A stretch of DNA of 64,000 nucleotides from Nematostella vectensis (lineage: Eukaryota > Cnidaria > Anthozoa > Actiniaria > Edwardsiidae). The position numbers and the translations under genes were made by a program. Below, piece by piece: positions 41,101 to 48,406 of the stretch; within the stretch, counting starts at the first letter, position 1, and every line of letters starts with the position of its first letter. Under the pieces are notes generated by a model. That model was not told where the DNA came from. It saw only the letters and a list, made by a program, of their open reading frames with translations, and ran no database searches. Location: contig NC_064047.1 of the NCBI RefSeq assembly GCF_932526225.1, positions 4,215,501 to 4,279,500 on the forward strand, written 5' to 3'.

Positions 41101-43117
41101 GAAGCGCGTCGTACGAAGCGTGGACTGTTCGCTCTACAAGCCAAGATTCGAAGGTACATGTTGCACTGCCAGCCGCCATTTTGCCTTATTACCAAAACAG
41201 AACCCCAAGTGTGAGAAAGCATACATTTCCATCGGGCAATTTGGGAAAGCTTTTGCGCTATTTCCTATTGAATTTGGTAAATAAAGAAAAATTGAAAAAA
41301 TAAATTGAGATTTTTTTTCTTATTTGTCAACTTGAAACAATAAAAATAAAAATAAAATAAAATTGTAGGTGACTAAATGTATTGCCTGGTCTTTGTGTCA
41401 CTTAATTCAATCAATATGAATACCAAAAATTCATATAGAATTAAATTAAGTCAATACATTTTTACTGGCTCTTTAGCTGCTAGCATAATCACCACACCTT
41501 TAGAGTGTATCTGTCATCCTAGCGAAATGTCAAGTGCGAGAAAGCATCCATTTCAATCGGCGGATTTGGGAAAGCTATTACGATATTTTTCACTGAATGA
41601 TAAAACTTTGCTTTTTAGATAGATATTCAAATAAAAAATTTCACATAATTTTTCTTCAAATAACTTTTTAGTAAGTATCAGAAGAAAGAAATTGTTCTTA
41701 TACCTTTTTTTTTATTCAGTACTAACCGGAAAGCTTACTCGTGCTCGCTACCTTGTTCAAAAGCCATAAAATATGCGCGCATTTCCGCGAGACAACGCAT
41801 TATTTCTCCCTCGTGGTTCTGCAGGTCCAAAGACTGGCAAGTCGTCTCTCACGCGAGGGTCAGGAATGAGACAAGGCCAGCTGAGTGGTAAGAGCGCTTG
41901 GTTTATACGTTTTTTTCCTGTGTGTACGTGCGTGTTCCTGCGTGTGTCTATGTGCGTGCGGGCTCGTGAGTGCAGTGCGTGTTCCTGTGTGCTTGGTCGT
42001 ATGTGCGCATATGAGGGTATTCGTGCGTGTCCGTGCGTGTCCGTGCGTGTGTTTACGTGCACGGTGTGCGTATACGAGCTCCCCCCCCCCCCTCTATTTT
42101 CAGATATTTGGCCTTGAAATAACAAAAATATAAGGAAATACGTGGAAGAACATTAAATCCGCCCCCCCCCCCTTTTTTTTGAAACCCTTGCTTCGCCCCC
42201 CCCCCTTTTTGGAGCTCTTGATCCGCCCCTGGTTGCTGCTGTAGATGTTGATCCGACAGCATAACTTTGACCCTTCTCCCCTGCCCCGCGTACCCAAAAA
42301 ATAGCGTCGCACTTGGGACCCGCAAATCGGCTATTAAGAGATTCACAAATTCTTTTTCAGCTGCTCGGGCGCAAGTAAACTCGCTCCTGGCTGTAGACAA
42401 AGAGCTGTACGTCGGCACAAGCTGGGGCTGCATTCTTGTCTGTAACAGCATCACAATGATGGTCTACTCTGTAATACGATCCCATGAGGATTCAGTGGGC
42501 TACATACTGCCGATGGTAAGAAAGCATCTCTTTTGAGTTTCCCCCGAGATGTTCACGGTCTTTTATGACCGGTCCTCTAGGACCCTATCTGGAAAACGCA
42601 AACGCATTTTTTCTAGCTCTCGTTGTCCTAGCCGTCGCCGTCGTCCTTGCTTAAAGCGGCATTGTCGCCAGTTTACTTCCGGAAGGCCGACGGAAACCTC
42701 AATCGACAAGAGACAAAAGAATCTTAACAGGCCATCCACGCTCTAAATTATGAGTTGCATCCTCAAAGAAACTTCCAATACCCACACTACTTTTACAAAT
42801 TTTGAAATATTTTTCGCGCCTTTCGTTAAATATCATCGGAAATTGTTACGTTATCGGCCGGAAGTAAATTGGTGACATGCCACTTTTAAGCTCCCTAATG
42901 ACGTTAACATCTATTTCTTGGGTCTTAGGTCAGTAACCATATTGGGGCTGATACCCATAATGCACTAGTGATGAGCTTTGGCCGAGGCTACCGTAGCATT
43001 GGCGCTGGTCTCCATGGCAACAACCCGTACCCAAGCCGGCATAGTGGGAAACCGCTGGGCAAGCGCGAGTCCGTCCTACTCGTGTGGTTGTCCGATCCTT
43101 GGGGCGAAACTGAGTGA
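14167..43117 (+). CDS. LRRK1: LRRK1-like Roco protein kinase (ANK-LRR-Roc-COR-kinase-WD40), 38 coding exons
   Basis: This is a large cytoplasmic GTPase-kinase. Exons: 14167-14374, 14724-14764, 15218-15383, 15818-15856, 15934-16048, 16382-16639, 17338-17475, 17960-18119, 18351-18579, 18885-19653, 20704-21681, 22050-22213, 22825-22967, 23469-23591, 24181-24451, 25361-25490, 25894-25985, 26335-26457, 27388-27694, 28260-28471, 29134-29304, 29959-30142, 30493-30713, 31031-31270, 32246-32380, 32964-33154, 34494-34753, 35354-35549, 36897-37151, 37599-37727, 38200-38526, 38689-38951, 39882-40035, 40342-40498, 41016-41153, 41825-41887, 42361-42515, 42929-43117. All junctions are GT-AG and in phase; the sum is 8094 nt, 2697 aa. 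Domains: ankyrin ~1-450, LRR ~500-1033, Roc ~1034-1267, COR ~1268-1674, Ser-rich linker ~1675-1936, kinase ~1937-2230, propeller to the end. Ankyrin repeats from the N-terminus and no armadillo domain point to the LRRK1 rather than LRRK2 type. The orthology is inferred, not tested by a tree. Confidence 0.93.
14854..15122. mobile_element. Foldback MITE in LRRK intron 2
   Basis: ATAGTCTAGTTTCGAATTCG at the left pairs with CGAATTTGAAACTGGACTAT at the right. An inner pair (TACAGTGTTAGCCTCG with CGAGGCTAACACTGTA) extends the fold. The outer ends match those of the element at 6823-7090. It lies wholly inside the intron and leaves the splice sites intact. Confidence 0.7.
15358..15640 (+). repeat. 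Exon 3 donor-edge tandem repeat, about 6 copies
   Basis: The end of exon 3 plus its donor (CTTTCTCCGCACAGTGGAAG/GTGAGT) recurs downstream at roughly 45-50 bp intervals, with starts near 15416, 15466, 15510, 15553 and 15604. Copy 5 (CTCTCTGCACAGTGGAAGGTGAGTC) has an intact consensus donor; copies 3 and 4 have GTATAA. Other copies have diverged. The exon's reading frame stops at 15421. Confidence 0.75.
16098..16345 (+). mobile_element. tRNA-derived SINE in LRRK intron 5, copy 1
   Basis: A pol III A-box-like TGGCCCAGAG near 16101 and a perfect B box GGTTCGACTCC at 16156-16166 mark a tRNA-derived head. The 3' body shares CTTGTGTTCCTCAG, AGGATTTTAAATGCG and a terminal GCTATA segment with the copy at 23212-23440. 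No tRNA cloverleaf is complete, so this is a SINE and not a tRNA gene. Confidence 0.7.
16950..17204. mobile_element. piggyBac-like MITE, TTAA ends, copy 1 (LRRK intron 6)
   Basis: Both ends begin with TTAAAGCCGCATTGTCACCA and the inverted repeat is essentially perfect for about 32 bp, ending at CTTCCGG. TTAA at both ends is the piggyBac target signature. No ORF is inside. A diverged copy lies inverted at 42651-42889 in intron 37 of the same gene. Confidence 0.85.
18548..18772 (+). repeat. Exon 9 donor-edge repeat, 3 copies
   Basis: The exon end TTACTGAGCAAAG/GTAAGG recurs as TTACTGAGCAAAGGAAGG (about 18636) and as CACGCACTTGTTACTGGGCAAAGGTTTG (about 18737). GAGCGA(G/T)AT and GCAGTGGGGAG segments lie between them. 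The second copy has lost the GT of the donor and the third has GTTTGT. The exon frame stays open through copy 2 and stops at 18666. Confidence 0.75.
19682..20064. repeat. Foldback member of the CGCCATTTTG interspersed family
   Basis: CCATCGTTTGATTTGGGGAA near 19712 pairs with TTCCCCAAATCAACCGATGG near 19988. Fragments of the same family appear at 23640-23725, 26618-26745, 28553-28655, 41159-41285, 41505-41605 and 61782-61866, recognisable by GCCGCCATTTTG and by AAGCATCCATTTCCATCGG. This is the most abundant dispersed repeat in the window. Confidence 0.6.
20113..20651. mobile_element. TTAA-ended MITE (AAAGGGGCAGTGTCATGGTA family), split by a second MITE
   Basis: TTAAAGGGGCAGTGTCATGG at the left and CCATGACGCTGCCCCTTTAA at the right are inverted repeats with TTAA at both ends. 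A copy without the insertion lies at 56110-56377. The homology breaks at 20341-20588, where a different inverted-repeat element has entered. The ORF 20614-20808 on the minus strand overlaps exon 11 antisense and is not credited. Confidence 0.8.
20341..20588. mobile_element. mariner-like MITE nested in a TTAA MITE
   Basis: CAGTGAGGACACAGAAAGCG and CGCTTTCTGTGTCCTCACCG form inverted repeats of about 35 bp, flanked by TA on both sides (20339-20340 and 20589-20590), the Tc1/mariner target duplication. Comparison with the uninterrupted relative at 56110-56377 gives the empty site. It is therefore the younger of the two elements. Confidence 0.75.
21849..21892 (+). repeat. Copy of the exon 12 acceptor edge in intron 11
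   Basis: TTTTTTAGGTCTAAGGCGTAAGGCGTACCTCTATATAAAG resembles the real acceptor and exon start TCTCTAGGTCCAAGGCGTACCCCTGCATGAAG about 200 bp further on. The copy carries an extra TAAGGCG and is otherwise diverged. Given the rest of the gene, it is likely a decayed duplicate of the exon boundary. Confidence 0.5.
22583..22773. mobile_element. MITE, GGCCCGTAGCCAGG family, copy 1 (LRRK intron 12)
   Basis: CCGGCCCGTAGCCAGGAG at the left and CCTGGCTACGA at the right are inverted repeats. The body shares TTGGCGGACCATTTTCTCTT and AGCTCGTCCTAGCTCGCAGT nearly unchanged with the copy at 48407-48585. A GT repeat followed by a G run has expanded inside this copy. Confidence 0.75.
22949..23140 (+). repeat. 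Exon 13 donor-edge 60-bp repeat, 3 full copies plus a partial
   Basis: TTCAGCACGTGGGACTTTGGAGGACAG, the last 27 nt of exon 13 encoding FSTWDFGGQ, recurs at 60-bp spacing starting near 23001 and, with changes, 23061 and 23121. The unit includes the donor (GTATGT in the exon copy, GTTTTT then AGTTTG in the later ones) and a CACGTG-containing spacer. Because 60 is a multiple of three, the frame stays open throughout. Confidence 0.85.
23141..23440 (+). mobile_element. tRNA-derived SINE with triplicated A-box segment, copy 2 (LRRK intron 13)
   Basis: A 39-bp unit starting AGGTTGCC(T/C)AGTGT is repeated near 23139, 23178 and 23217. The last is followed by the SINE body with B box GGTTCGATTCC at 23274-23284. 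The 3' part (CTTGTGTTCCTCAG, AGGATTTTAAATGCGT, GGCTCTATACAAAG) matches the copy at 16098-16345. Confidence 0.7.
24845..25180 (+). repeat. Intronic tandem duplication with G runs (LRRK intron 15)
   Basis: The unit CAGGCGCGAGAACGAGGCGA ... GCAGAAGAGAA(A/G)CCCCCTCC ... CTGCCTCGTTATCGC is present twice, about 178 bp apart, each with a G run of 18 or more (24956-24974 and 25118-25138). A part of it (CATCGTGACC.CAACTCC) recurs at 24848 and 25013. It does not touch an exon. Confidence 0.7.
27641..27735 (+). repeat. Exon 19 donor-edge duplication, 2 copies
   Basis: ACAGTACATAATGTCTTATATCCCTAGCGGGT inside exon 19 returns 70 bp later, inside intron 19, as ACAGTACATGATGTCGTATATCCCTATAGGGT. The unit spans the donor GTATGT at 27695. 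Confidence 0.7.
29677..29815 (+). repeat. Two decayed copies of the exon 22 start in intron 21
   Basis: Exon 22 begins ACGACGAGTCCCTGCTGGAATCTCGTAGCTTCGTCGG. Copy A near 29679 (ACGAAGAGTTCCTGCTGCGA...) and copy B near 29766 (ACGACAATGCGTTGCTGGAA...) match it. Both are preceded by a TTTT(A)AG acceptor-like sequence. Copy B has a TGA shortly after (GGCTACTGA), so its use would truncate the protein. Confidence 0.75.
30887..30940 (+). repeat. TCAC microsatellite in LRRK intron 23
   Basis: About 12 tandem CACT/TCAC units run just upstream of exon 24. They are pyrimidine-rich apart from A but do not replace the acceptor tract at 31021-31030. Confidence 0.85.
31633..31746 (+). repeat. Two distant copies of the exon 22 start in intron 24
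   Basis: GAATCTCGTAGCTTCGTCGGCTTCCGAGTGAAGACGGTTAAAGACT at 31633-31678 matches exon 22 internal sequence nearly base for base, 1.65 kb downstream and two introns later. A second copy lies at 31714-31746. Both are followed by AAAATCAAGCAAAACAAGTT, so they formed a secondary tandem duplication after the jump. Confidence 0.75.
32337..32534 (+). repeat. Exon 25 donor-edge repeat, 2.4 copies of about 84 bp
   Basis: TACGCGCGGGATCACAGACTGACTCGCAGAGGAGTCGAG/GTGAGT at the end of exon 25 is repeated near 32424 with donor GTGAGA, followed by the same ATATTTAAGATATCCGCGAG spacer. A third copy near 32508 stops at GGGATCACA and continues with a chance GTAAGT. Read-through stops at TAA shortly after the first donor. 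Confidence 0.85.
32634..32754. mobile_element. hAT-like MITE in LRRK intron 25
   Basis: CAGGGACGGATCAAGGA at the left and CGATCCGCCACTG at the right (reverse complement CAGTGGCGGATCG) are inverted ends of the same family as 1489-1639. The element is 121 bp and non-coding. Confidence 0.6.
33106..34430 (+). repeat. Exon 26 donor-edge repeat filling intron 26, at least 8 copies
   Basis: The exon end GAGATGGACCTGAGAGAGATAACCCCTGATGTG/GTAAGA (with one change) recurs as part of a ~115-bp unit near 33225, 33342, 33460. It continues in more diverged form near 33580, 33735, 34125, 34250 and 34385. The unit includes GGGAGGGGGCGGTGGGATGG and CACCCTGTGGTTAGCTAGAGCA. Similarity to the exon falls with distance, so the array runs nearly the whole length of the 1.34-kb intron. 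Confidence 0.85.
34709..34985 (+). repeat. Exon 27 donor-edge repeat, 4 copies
   Basis: GCGCTGCGTGATAACCCAAC ... GACGCCTATAG/GTAAGTCTTATAACGTAAA recurs starting near 34779, 34848 and 34912, at about 68 bp. Donors read GTAAGT, GTTAGT, GTAAGT, GTAAGT. Every read-through gives AGG TAA (or GTT AGT in copy 2), so only the first donor is productive. The unit encodes RALRDNPTMALNDAYR at the exon end. Confidence 0.9.
35050..35292 (+). repeat. TATTACAAAGTGT satellite and a copy of the exon 28 start in intron 27
   Basis: Seven or so copies of a 24-26 bp unit (TATTACAAAGTGTGTCAGG and variants) run from 35050 to 35240. Directly after, AGGATCTCTATCCTACTGCCCTTGCGCCATCATAACAT at 35252-35289 copies exon 28 bases 35365-35404 with a few changes. 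Confidence 0.7.
35579..36880 (+). repeat. Trinucleotide repeat tract filling LRRK intron 28
   Basis: ATTACT repeats (35579-35719), GTTATT repeats (35720-35790), then about 900 bp of GAT/GGT repeats (35815-36712) and GAT/GAA repeats (to 36880) make up nearly all of this 1347-nt intron. The plus strand is G-rich, with a pure (GGT)n run near 36640-36680. The long open frames here, over 400 codons of Val and Met, are artefacts of the repeat. Confidence 0.95.
38911..39650 (+). repeat. Exon 32 donor-edge repeat, 14 copies
   Basis: The exon end TATAATGACAATATATGCAACCACTACTATTACAAGGATGATAG/GTAATT seeds 13 further copies of 52-56 bp. Copies 1-4 keep GATGATAGGTAA. Copies 5-7 change to GATGAAAGG. Copies 8-13 share GAGTGACTGGTA, and copy 14 is partial. 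Higher-order pairing (alternating ATCA/ACTA spacers) shows later rounds of amplification. Read-through from the first donor hits TAA at once. Confidence 0.92.
40170..40330 (+). repeat. Degenerate CGTG-rich tract in LRRK intron 33
   Basis: ACCGTGCCGT, ACGTGACGTACCGTGGCGTG and GTGACATGCAGTGACGCAAC follow one another as an irregular CGTG/CATG repeat over about 150 bp, ending just before the acceptor of exon 34. The short ORFs on both strands come from this repeat. Confidence 0.6.
40487..40775 (+). repeat. Exon 34 donor-edge repeat, 3 copies of 94 bp
   Basis: TTCAGATCCG/GTGGGTACCCCCTAGGGGCC at the end of exon 34 returns at 40585 and 40679 as CAGAGCCGGTGGATACCCCC, with a shared GTACCTAGAGGGGTGGGGTG body. 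A fourth fragment (CAGAGCAAGTGGGG) follows near 40768. The exon frame stops before copy 2. Confidence 0.85.
41930..42236 (+). repeat. GTGCGTGT-rich tract and hAT-like end in LRRK intron 36
   Basis: From 41930 to 42075 the intron is an irregular CGTGCGTGT repeat. It then has three C runs (42080-42092, 42163-42172, 42197-42207) and ends in TTGATCCGCCCCTG near 42223-42236. That end matches the hAT-like MITE termini; the partner end was not identified. Minus-strand ORFs here are not credited. Confidence 0.5.
42651..42889. mobile_element. piggyBac-like MITE, copy 2, inverted (LRRK intron 37)
   Basis: TTAAAGCGGCATTGTCGCCA at the left and TGGTGACATGCCACTTTTAA at the right are imperfect inverted repeats with TTAA ends. 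The interior (TTGAAATATTTTTCGCGC, GATATTTAACG) matches the reverse complement of 16950-17204. It is more diverged than copy 1. Confidence 0.8.
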
Positions 43118-44040
43118 GGAAAACGAAGAATGGGCATTATTAGTCCCGGAGCTCAATGCGATAAATTTGAAATTACGCCGCATGCGCACAACGTGTTATT
43201 TTCGTGTCGCGTGATAAAACGTGTATAACTTTAAGGGCCATGTTACGTGTTGTGACTTCGTTTTGAACAAAGTACGCGTTCACCTTAAAGGAAACTTTCT
43301 TAATGGGAACAGATATTACAGAAAATATGAAAAAGAGGAGCATGAAATGCATGTTAGGGTTTTCAAGTTGATTCAAAATTGTGGTGCTTTTGTGATTCTA
43401 GCAATTGAAAGCTTAGTGATAGTTAATATTATTAAATAGACAGATAAGAGATATCATGACCCATATGATAACTAAGAATCATAATTTATGTACTTCTTGT
43501 GCGCTTTATTCATGGCAAAATGCAGTCATGTACATAGAACCCTGAAATGCCACAACATCATCAAAATATTTAGTTTTGTGATCTATGTATCAGCCCAGCT
43601 CCTCATAATTATGTATTTACCTCCCAGGCACATTTCGTTTCCTGTGGCAAGAGATCACCAGTATGTCACATTCTCGTCGCAAATTAAACATGCGTTAAAA
43701 AAGTTGTCACCTTGTAGGCGAAGGTCAACATATCTATATTTGATATGTGGTGGCAATCTAATACTGCCTTAAATTTGTATGTAAGTATCATTATTAGTAA
43801 ATTAATCATATTCAAATCAAATAACTTTTTTATTTCAGCATTTTATTTAGTTTTGAGTTATATTTTTTTATGATGATTGCTACTCCAAAATTACAATTGA
43901 TGTCCTTATATGGTCAGTGATATTAAGCGCATGCGTGATCGATATCCTTCACGTTCTTTCGGGCATGTAACTATGGGAACTACCGTACAATTATAAATAG
44001 AAGACTGAATGAAACTCAAATAAAAGGCAAAAAGATCACT
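43118..44040 (+). other. LRRK1: Probable LRRK 3' UTR
   Basis: After the stop at 43117 there is no ORF of interest. The first good AATAAA on this strand is at 44019-44024, shortly before a MITE at 44109, so the transcript probably ends near 44040. This is an inference from the signal alone. Confidence 0.4.
44019..44024 (+). terminator. Polyadenylation signal AATAAA, candidate for LRRK
   Basis: The canonical hexamer lies about 900 nt past the LRRK stop codon. Confidence 0.4.
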
Positions 44041-44108
44041 AAAAGAACAATACTAAGTTCTGTCTAGTGCCAGCCCTTCGCTGTTAAAGCGGAAACTATC
44101 GAGTAAGC

Positions 44109-44427
44109 CAGTGCTGAAAAACGCAAGACTAGTTCCAGTACCGCGCGGTTAAACCAGCCTTTTGGTTTTGAAATGGCGGCGTTTTACCGTCGAACTGCCA
44201 CATTTTGGCGAATGCTAAGAAAACTAGACCAAACTTAAGGCTATAATTTTCTTTATGACTCTCTCATTATCACACAAATCTGTTATCTTTTGTACAGTAT
44301 GGTTTTAATGCTGTACAATTAGTCAAAACAGAGACTGAAGTCAGCCTTTCGTACATTTACTCGAACGATTCAACACTACGATTGTGCTTATTTTTGCCAG
44401 CGCATGCGCATACGTTATTCAGCACTG
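44109..44427. mobile_element. hAT-like MITE, CAGTGCTGAA ends, copy 1
   Basis: CAGTGCTGAAAAACGCAAG at the left and CGTTATTCAGCACTG at the right are terminal inverted repeats. The 319-bp body matches, inverted, the element at 50740-51072. Shared landmarks are GACTAGTTCCAGTACCGCGC, AATGGCGGCGTTTTACCG and CGCATGCGCATACG. Confidence 0.8.
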
Positions 44428-44861
44428 TCATCGAGTGACGATCGTGGCCTAGGCTCAATCTTATGCTAAATTCCACAGTTCCCCAATAAACAATGTTGTT
44501 GCGAAAACCGTTGTTTTTTAGGCTTACTCGCTCAGTTTTATTTTACTAGGATATAAGATACCATATTTCATTTTTAAGTGTCTTTTTCCCTTTTAGAACA
44601 GCTAAGTGGAGAACCAGATGATTTTAGTCATGAGAGCGGTAAGAGCAAGATGGAATTGATGAAAACTAGTTTGATTATAAGATAAAATGAAAGATAAGAT
44701 GAAAACTAGTTTGATTATGCCTCTACAATGAAAAATCAAGATTGAAATTTAAAAACAGATGTTTTCTTTGCCTTTCAAATCCACACTGCCTTCTCCCACT
44801 GGCCCTCATTACTCAATCCCGGACGATTTAATTTCCATACCCTTGCCTTTTATACTGCAAT

Positions 44862-45128
44862 CTTCAAAGTACTATATCCCTTTAATAAACCGCAACTGCC
44901 CGTATCCTTGATGCTAGAATGAAATTTTCGATGGTATTTGTGCAAATATTTGTTGAAGTCACAAAACAGCGGCAAACAACAAGATGTAAATGCCAAAGCG
45001 CGGGGGTAGGGTGAGTAAAAATGCTCACACGCTGTGGTGGGGTGGTGGTTACTAAAAATAGACAGATTCGGAATCGACATGGCGCGCGGGTAATACCAAA
45101 GTGTCCCCCTCTTATCTTATGCTCTCTT
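44862..45128. repeat. Interspersed repeat family R, copy 3
   Basis: The minus strand of this segment matches 7609-7893 from the GAGAGCATAAGATAAGA end through the CATTTACATCTTGTTGTTTG segment. The minus-strand ORFs at 44850-45133 correspond to the ORF seen over copy 1 and are repeat-derived. Confidence 0.7.
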
Positions 45129-46579
45129 GTCACTATTCAATAATGTATGAAAAACACACACACATGAGTTAACTTGCGACTCCAACTTTAGTTTCAGGTT
45201 TCATTTTACTTTACATTCAATAAGGAAATTATTGACAATTTCTGTTGCATTTTGACGGATTTTTCCCGCGAATTTCGTGCGTTTTTTGCTGCTAACCTAG
45301 AAAATCACGCGCAAGTGCTCATGGACAGGGTGTCAAACCCCCCCCCCCCCCCCCCTACCCTATGCGATACCGAGCATTTTTAGGCGGAAAAAATTGCGCG
45401 AGCATGCGAGCACGGAGAAAAAAATGCGAAATTTCGGGGTACCATTCGGGGGCCCTAATGTGTAGGCGTGGCTGATCCACCCCTTTTCCATTTGACGACT
45501 GAAAAAGCGGCCATTCCTATAAAGAATAAAAAAGATTGGCGTTTGCTGCATATGATGAGAGACGGAACATTAGAAAAGTGATGGGGGGGGGGGGGGGGGG
45601 GGGTGAGGAGTTTCGAAGAGGAAATTATTTTTTTTGTAGACTTGGATTTTTTTTTTCTACATTTACTGGCTGGCAATATTTTTGTTTAGTTTTTTTTTCT
45701 TTTTTGCATTAAAATTTGTTGTTGCGATTTTAATAAACCATTCTCATCGACATAAATCTACTTATATTTATCTGTTTATTAAAAAAGAATACAAACTAAG
45801 ACATTTATCTACACTCTTAAAATTGTCACAGACTTGTAATTTCAAAGAAATATATAAAACTATCGATGGCAAATGTACGCTGCCAAACCATTTTTTTCAT
45901 ACAGCAAGTCCTTATAATTCTGTTTATAACGGCACACCTATATCTTTCTCAGTGTCTTTCGATAAATTTTAAGGTGTCTAAAATTAAGTTGCATTCCTAA
46001 AAGCAGTGTCTTCAGTTCCTTTTTTTGGTCGACAGTATGTCGTTTATTATTTAAAAGTGTACCACGCTTTAGCAAAAAAGGGGGCAGACCACTTTTTTAT
46101 TGACCACACCCATCTTCATTATTGGCAATATAATTATATTTTGTTTGCTTGGCAGACAGAAATATATATACATTTTTCACAAGAACTGAAGAACATAGGA
46201 GATGAGTATAGATAAAAACTGAATAATGCACTTCCTTTATATGTAACTACCCGCAGCTACACTAGTTATTGCGACTTAGGATCAATGACGTTTGTCAAAT
46301 AGCGTTCAATAAGTTTTGACAAGGCCCGATGTAACGAGTCAATGTTTATGTCTGCGTGGGTACGTGTCATGCGGCTCAATTAACCTCGCATTTTTATGGT
46401 TCAGGACGCGGTACTAAGAAAGAAGACTTGGCTTTTATGAGCATTCTTTATATAATAGTAAATTTACATTGTTTAAATTTGCCTTTCCTTTTTTTTTACA
46501 TTTCACATTTGACAGAACGTACATACACGCTAGTTAATGATGTCCCCCCTCCCTCCCCTCCCCTATGAGTCAGGATACA
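45129..46579. other. Spacer between repeat R and the LINE
   Basis: No gene is supported. It contains C and G runs (45341-45355, 45583-45603) and AT-rich sequence. The ORFs are short and without recognisable domains. Confidence 0.45.
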
Positions 46580-47690
46580 GCTCAAATCAGAAGAGTGATC
46601 GGTGCGCGCAGAGCTCTCCAGGTATTCAATCGAGGATTGCAATTAAGAAAAAAAGGTTTCCATTTTTTACGATGGTTGTGATTGTTAAATTTTCTCTCGC
46701 TATATGCTCTTCTAATGTGCACATGATTTTTGCCCTTACTAATCAATATTTTTACAGAAGGAAAGAAATTATTAAGTTTGGCATTGAAAGTTAGATATTT
46801 GGTTTCAATTATGATATAGTAGGAAAACAGAGTACGAATCCTCAGACAAAGTTGCACCTAGGATAACAGTTTTTAAACCAGAAAACCAAAAGCAGTTACA
46901 ATTTTCAGCTAAGAACTTGCTGACATCCATCCAAAATGCATTGATTATTGGGCAAGTGAAGAAGAAATGTTCCAGGGATTTCTCATCGTTTTTGCACCAG
47001 TGACAGAGGCGTTTCAGAGATACCGAATTTGAATAACTTGACATTAGTATAGATTGCTAATATATATTGCTTTGTTGGTTCTAAGCATCTTACTCCAGGG
47101 TGGTTGTAAGGCATTGCAAATACTAAACAAGAAAAAAATTTGGGCCTAGGAACCGTGTTTACTACAAGTTCGCCGGTAGAGTTAAATAAGCTGCCTATTC
47201 TTAAGAATCCTCTATATTATCATCATATACTGAATATTTATTTAAGCAAATATCTTTGTTATTCCAAATGATTTGATTTCTCGACAATTGCCATTGATTT
47301 AAGCAATCCCTATAAAAATCAGGAATTACAGGAATAGATAGAACTTTTGTGTCGAAACTGCAATGAAAAAGAAATTTGCCACCAACATTTTTTAGATAAA
47401 AGTCAAAAAACATTTTCCAGCCTGAATTTTATTTCAATAAATATTTTTTATACAAATAATTCGCTGTACTGTTATCATTGTCTCAATGCTCGGCATTTTT
47501 AATCCGCCATACTCTAGGGGCGCTATTAATGTTAACCGTTTTATTTTGTCCCTTCGCCCTTTCCAGACAAAATTGTAGAGTAGTGTATTGATTTTTTTTT
47601 AATAGTCTGCAGTGCATGAAATCCTGGATATTCGATAGAGGAGTTTGGGTAACGCTATTGATTTTATTATTTGTATTCTTCCGATTAAAG

Positions 47691-48158
47691 TTAGTGAACG
47701 CCAACCCCAAGACTTAAGGCATTTTTTAAATCACTTTCTATGGACTCAAAGTTAAGACGATAAATTAAGGCAGTTCCGTGACAGAAGTTAATTCCTAAGA
47801 TTTTAACGACTGAGCTAATTTTCTTGACGCCTAGTTCTGTTGGATCATTCAAAGGCATAGAACAAGATCCGAAGTCCTTTAGAACATCGAAGAACCGTCG
47901 ATACGATGTTTTATTCCTTACGAAAAATGTCAAGTCATCAGCAAACATAACCATTTTAATTTGGGAATTACCTACTGTAAAACCTTCGATGAGAGAATCA
48001 TGACGGATTGCTATTGCTAAAGTTTCAATTACTATAATAAATAGGAAAGAAGAAAGGGGGTCGCCTTGGTGAACTCCGGAGTTCACGCTGAAAAAGGGCG
48101 TTGCGATTCCATGTTCGTAATACAGCTCGATATACCCTTGTAAAACGTCTAAATCCAT
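47691..48158 (-). pseudogene. Reverse transcriptase fragment of the LINE
   Basis: The longest intact piece of the LINE (155 aa) holds QGDPLSSFLF, the FADD catalytic box and the following VKILGINF segment, which is the palm and thumb start of a non-LTR reverse transcriptase. The frame continues upstream of the ATG (to about 48400), so the Met is not a true start. It is a relic and not a gene. Confidence 0.85.
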
Positions 48159-48406
48159 TGAATTAGGGATCTTCCCAAACCAAAGGCTTCCAGACAGCTG
48201 TAAAGATAGCTTCGATTTACAGAGTCGAAGGCTTTCTCGAAGTCAACAGCAGTTAAAATACCATCTAGGTTTCTTGATTTAGAGTAATCCATTACATCGC
48301 TGATTGTGCGTACTGCGTCGAAAATTGTCCGGCCTTTAATAAAAGCATTTTGATCAAAATTTATTATGCTGGGGAGAACCTTTTCAAGCCTTTGTGCTAT
48401 TTCTTT

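Larger units (their letters stand above)
38341..43117 (+). other. LRRK1: LRRK exons 31-38: C-terminal WD40-like propeller
   Basis: The remaining ~430 residues contain repeated beta-strand pairs of the WD40-like type, for example VWVCRKELNAGIGTGKINVM, STVWLGTESGTLHVY, WVLVALADGSLLAY, VWCGQEKGEITVLDG, VWVTLYPGTRVFRWD, LYVGTSWGCILVCNS and the final SVLLVWLSDPW. The strand spacing fits one seven-bladed propeller. Exon 36 is a 63-nt micro-exon encoding a basic Gly/Ser segment. The stop TGA is at 43115-43117. Confidence 0.85.

Noticed and set aside
42053-42454. 133-codon minus-strand frame with poly-Gly runs
   Set aside because: Antisense to C-run repeats and LRRK exon 37; low complexity.
44850-45133. 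Minus-strand frames of 76-83 codons similar to one at 7711-7911
   Set aside because: The similarity comes from interspersed repeat R, present in both places, not from a gene family.
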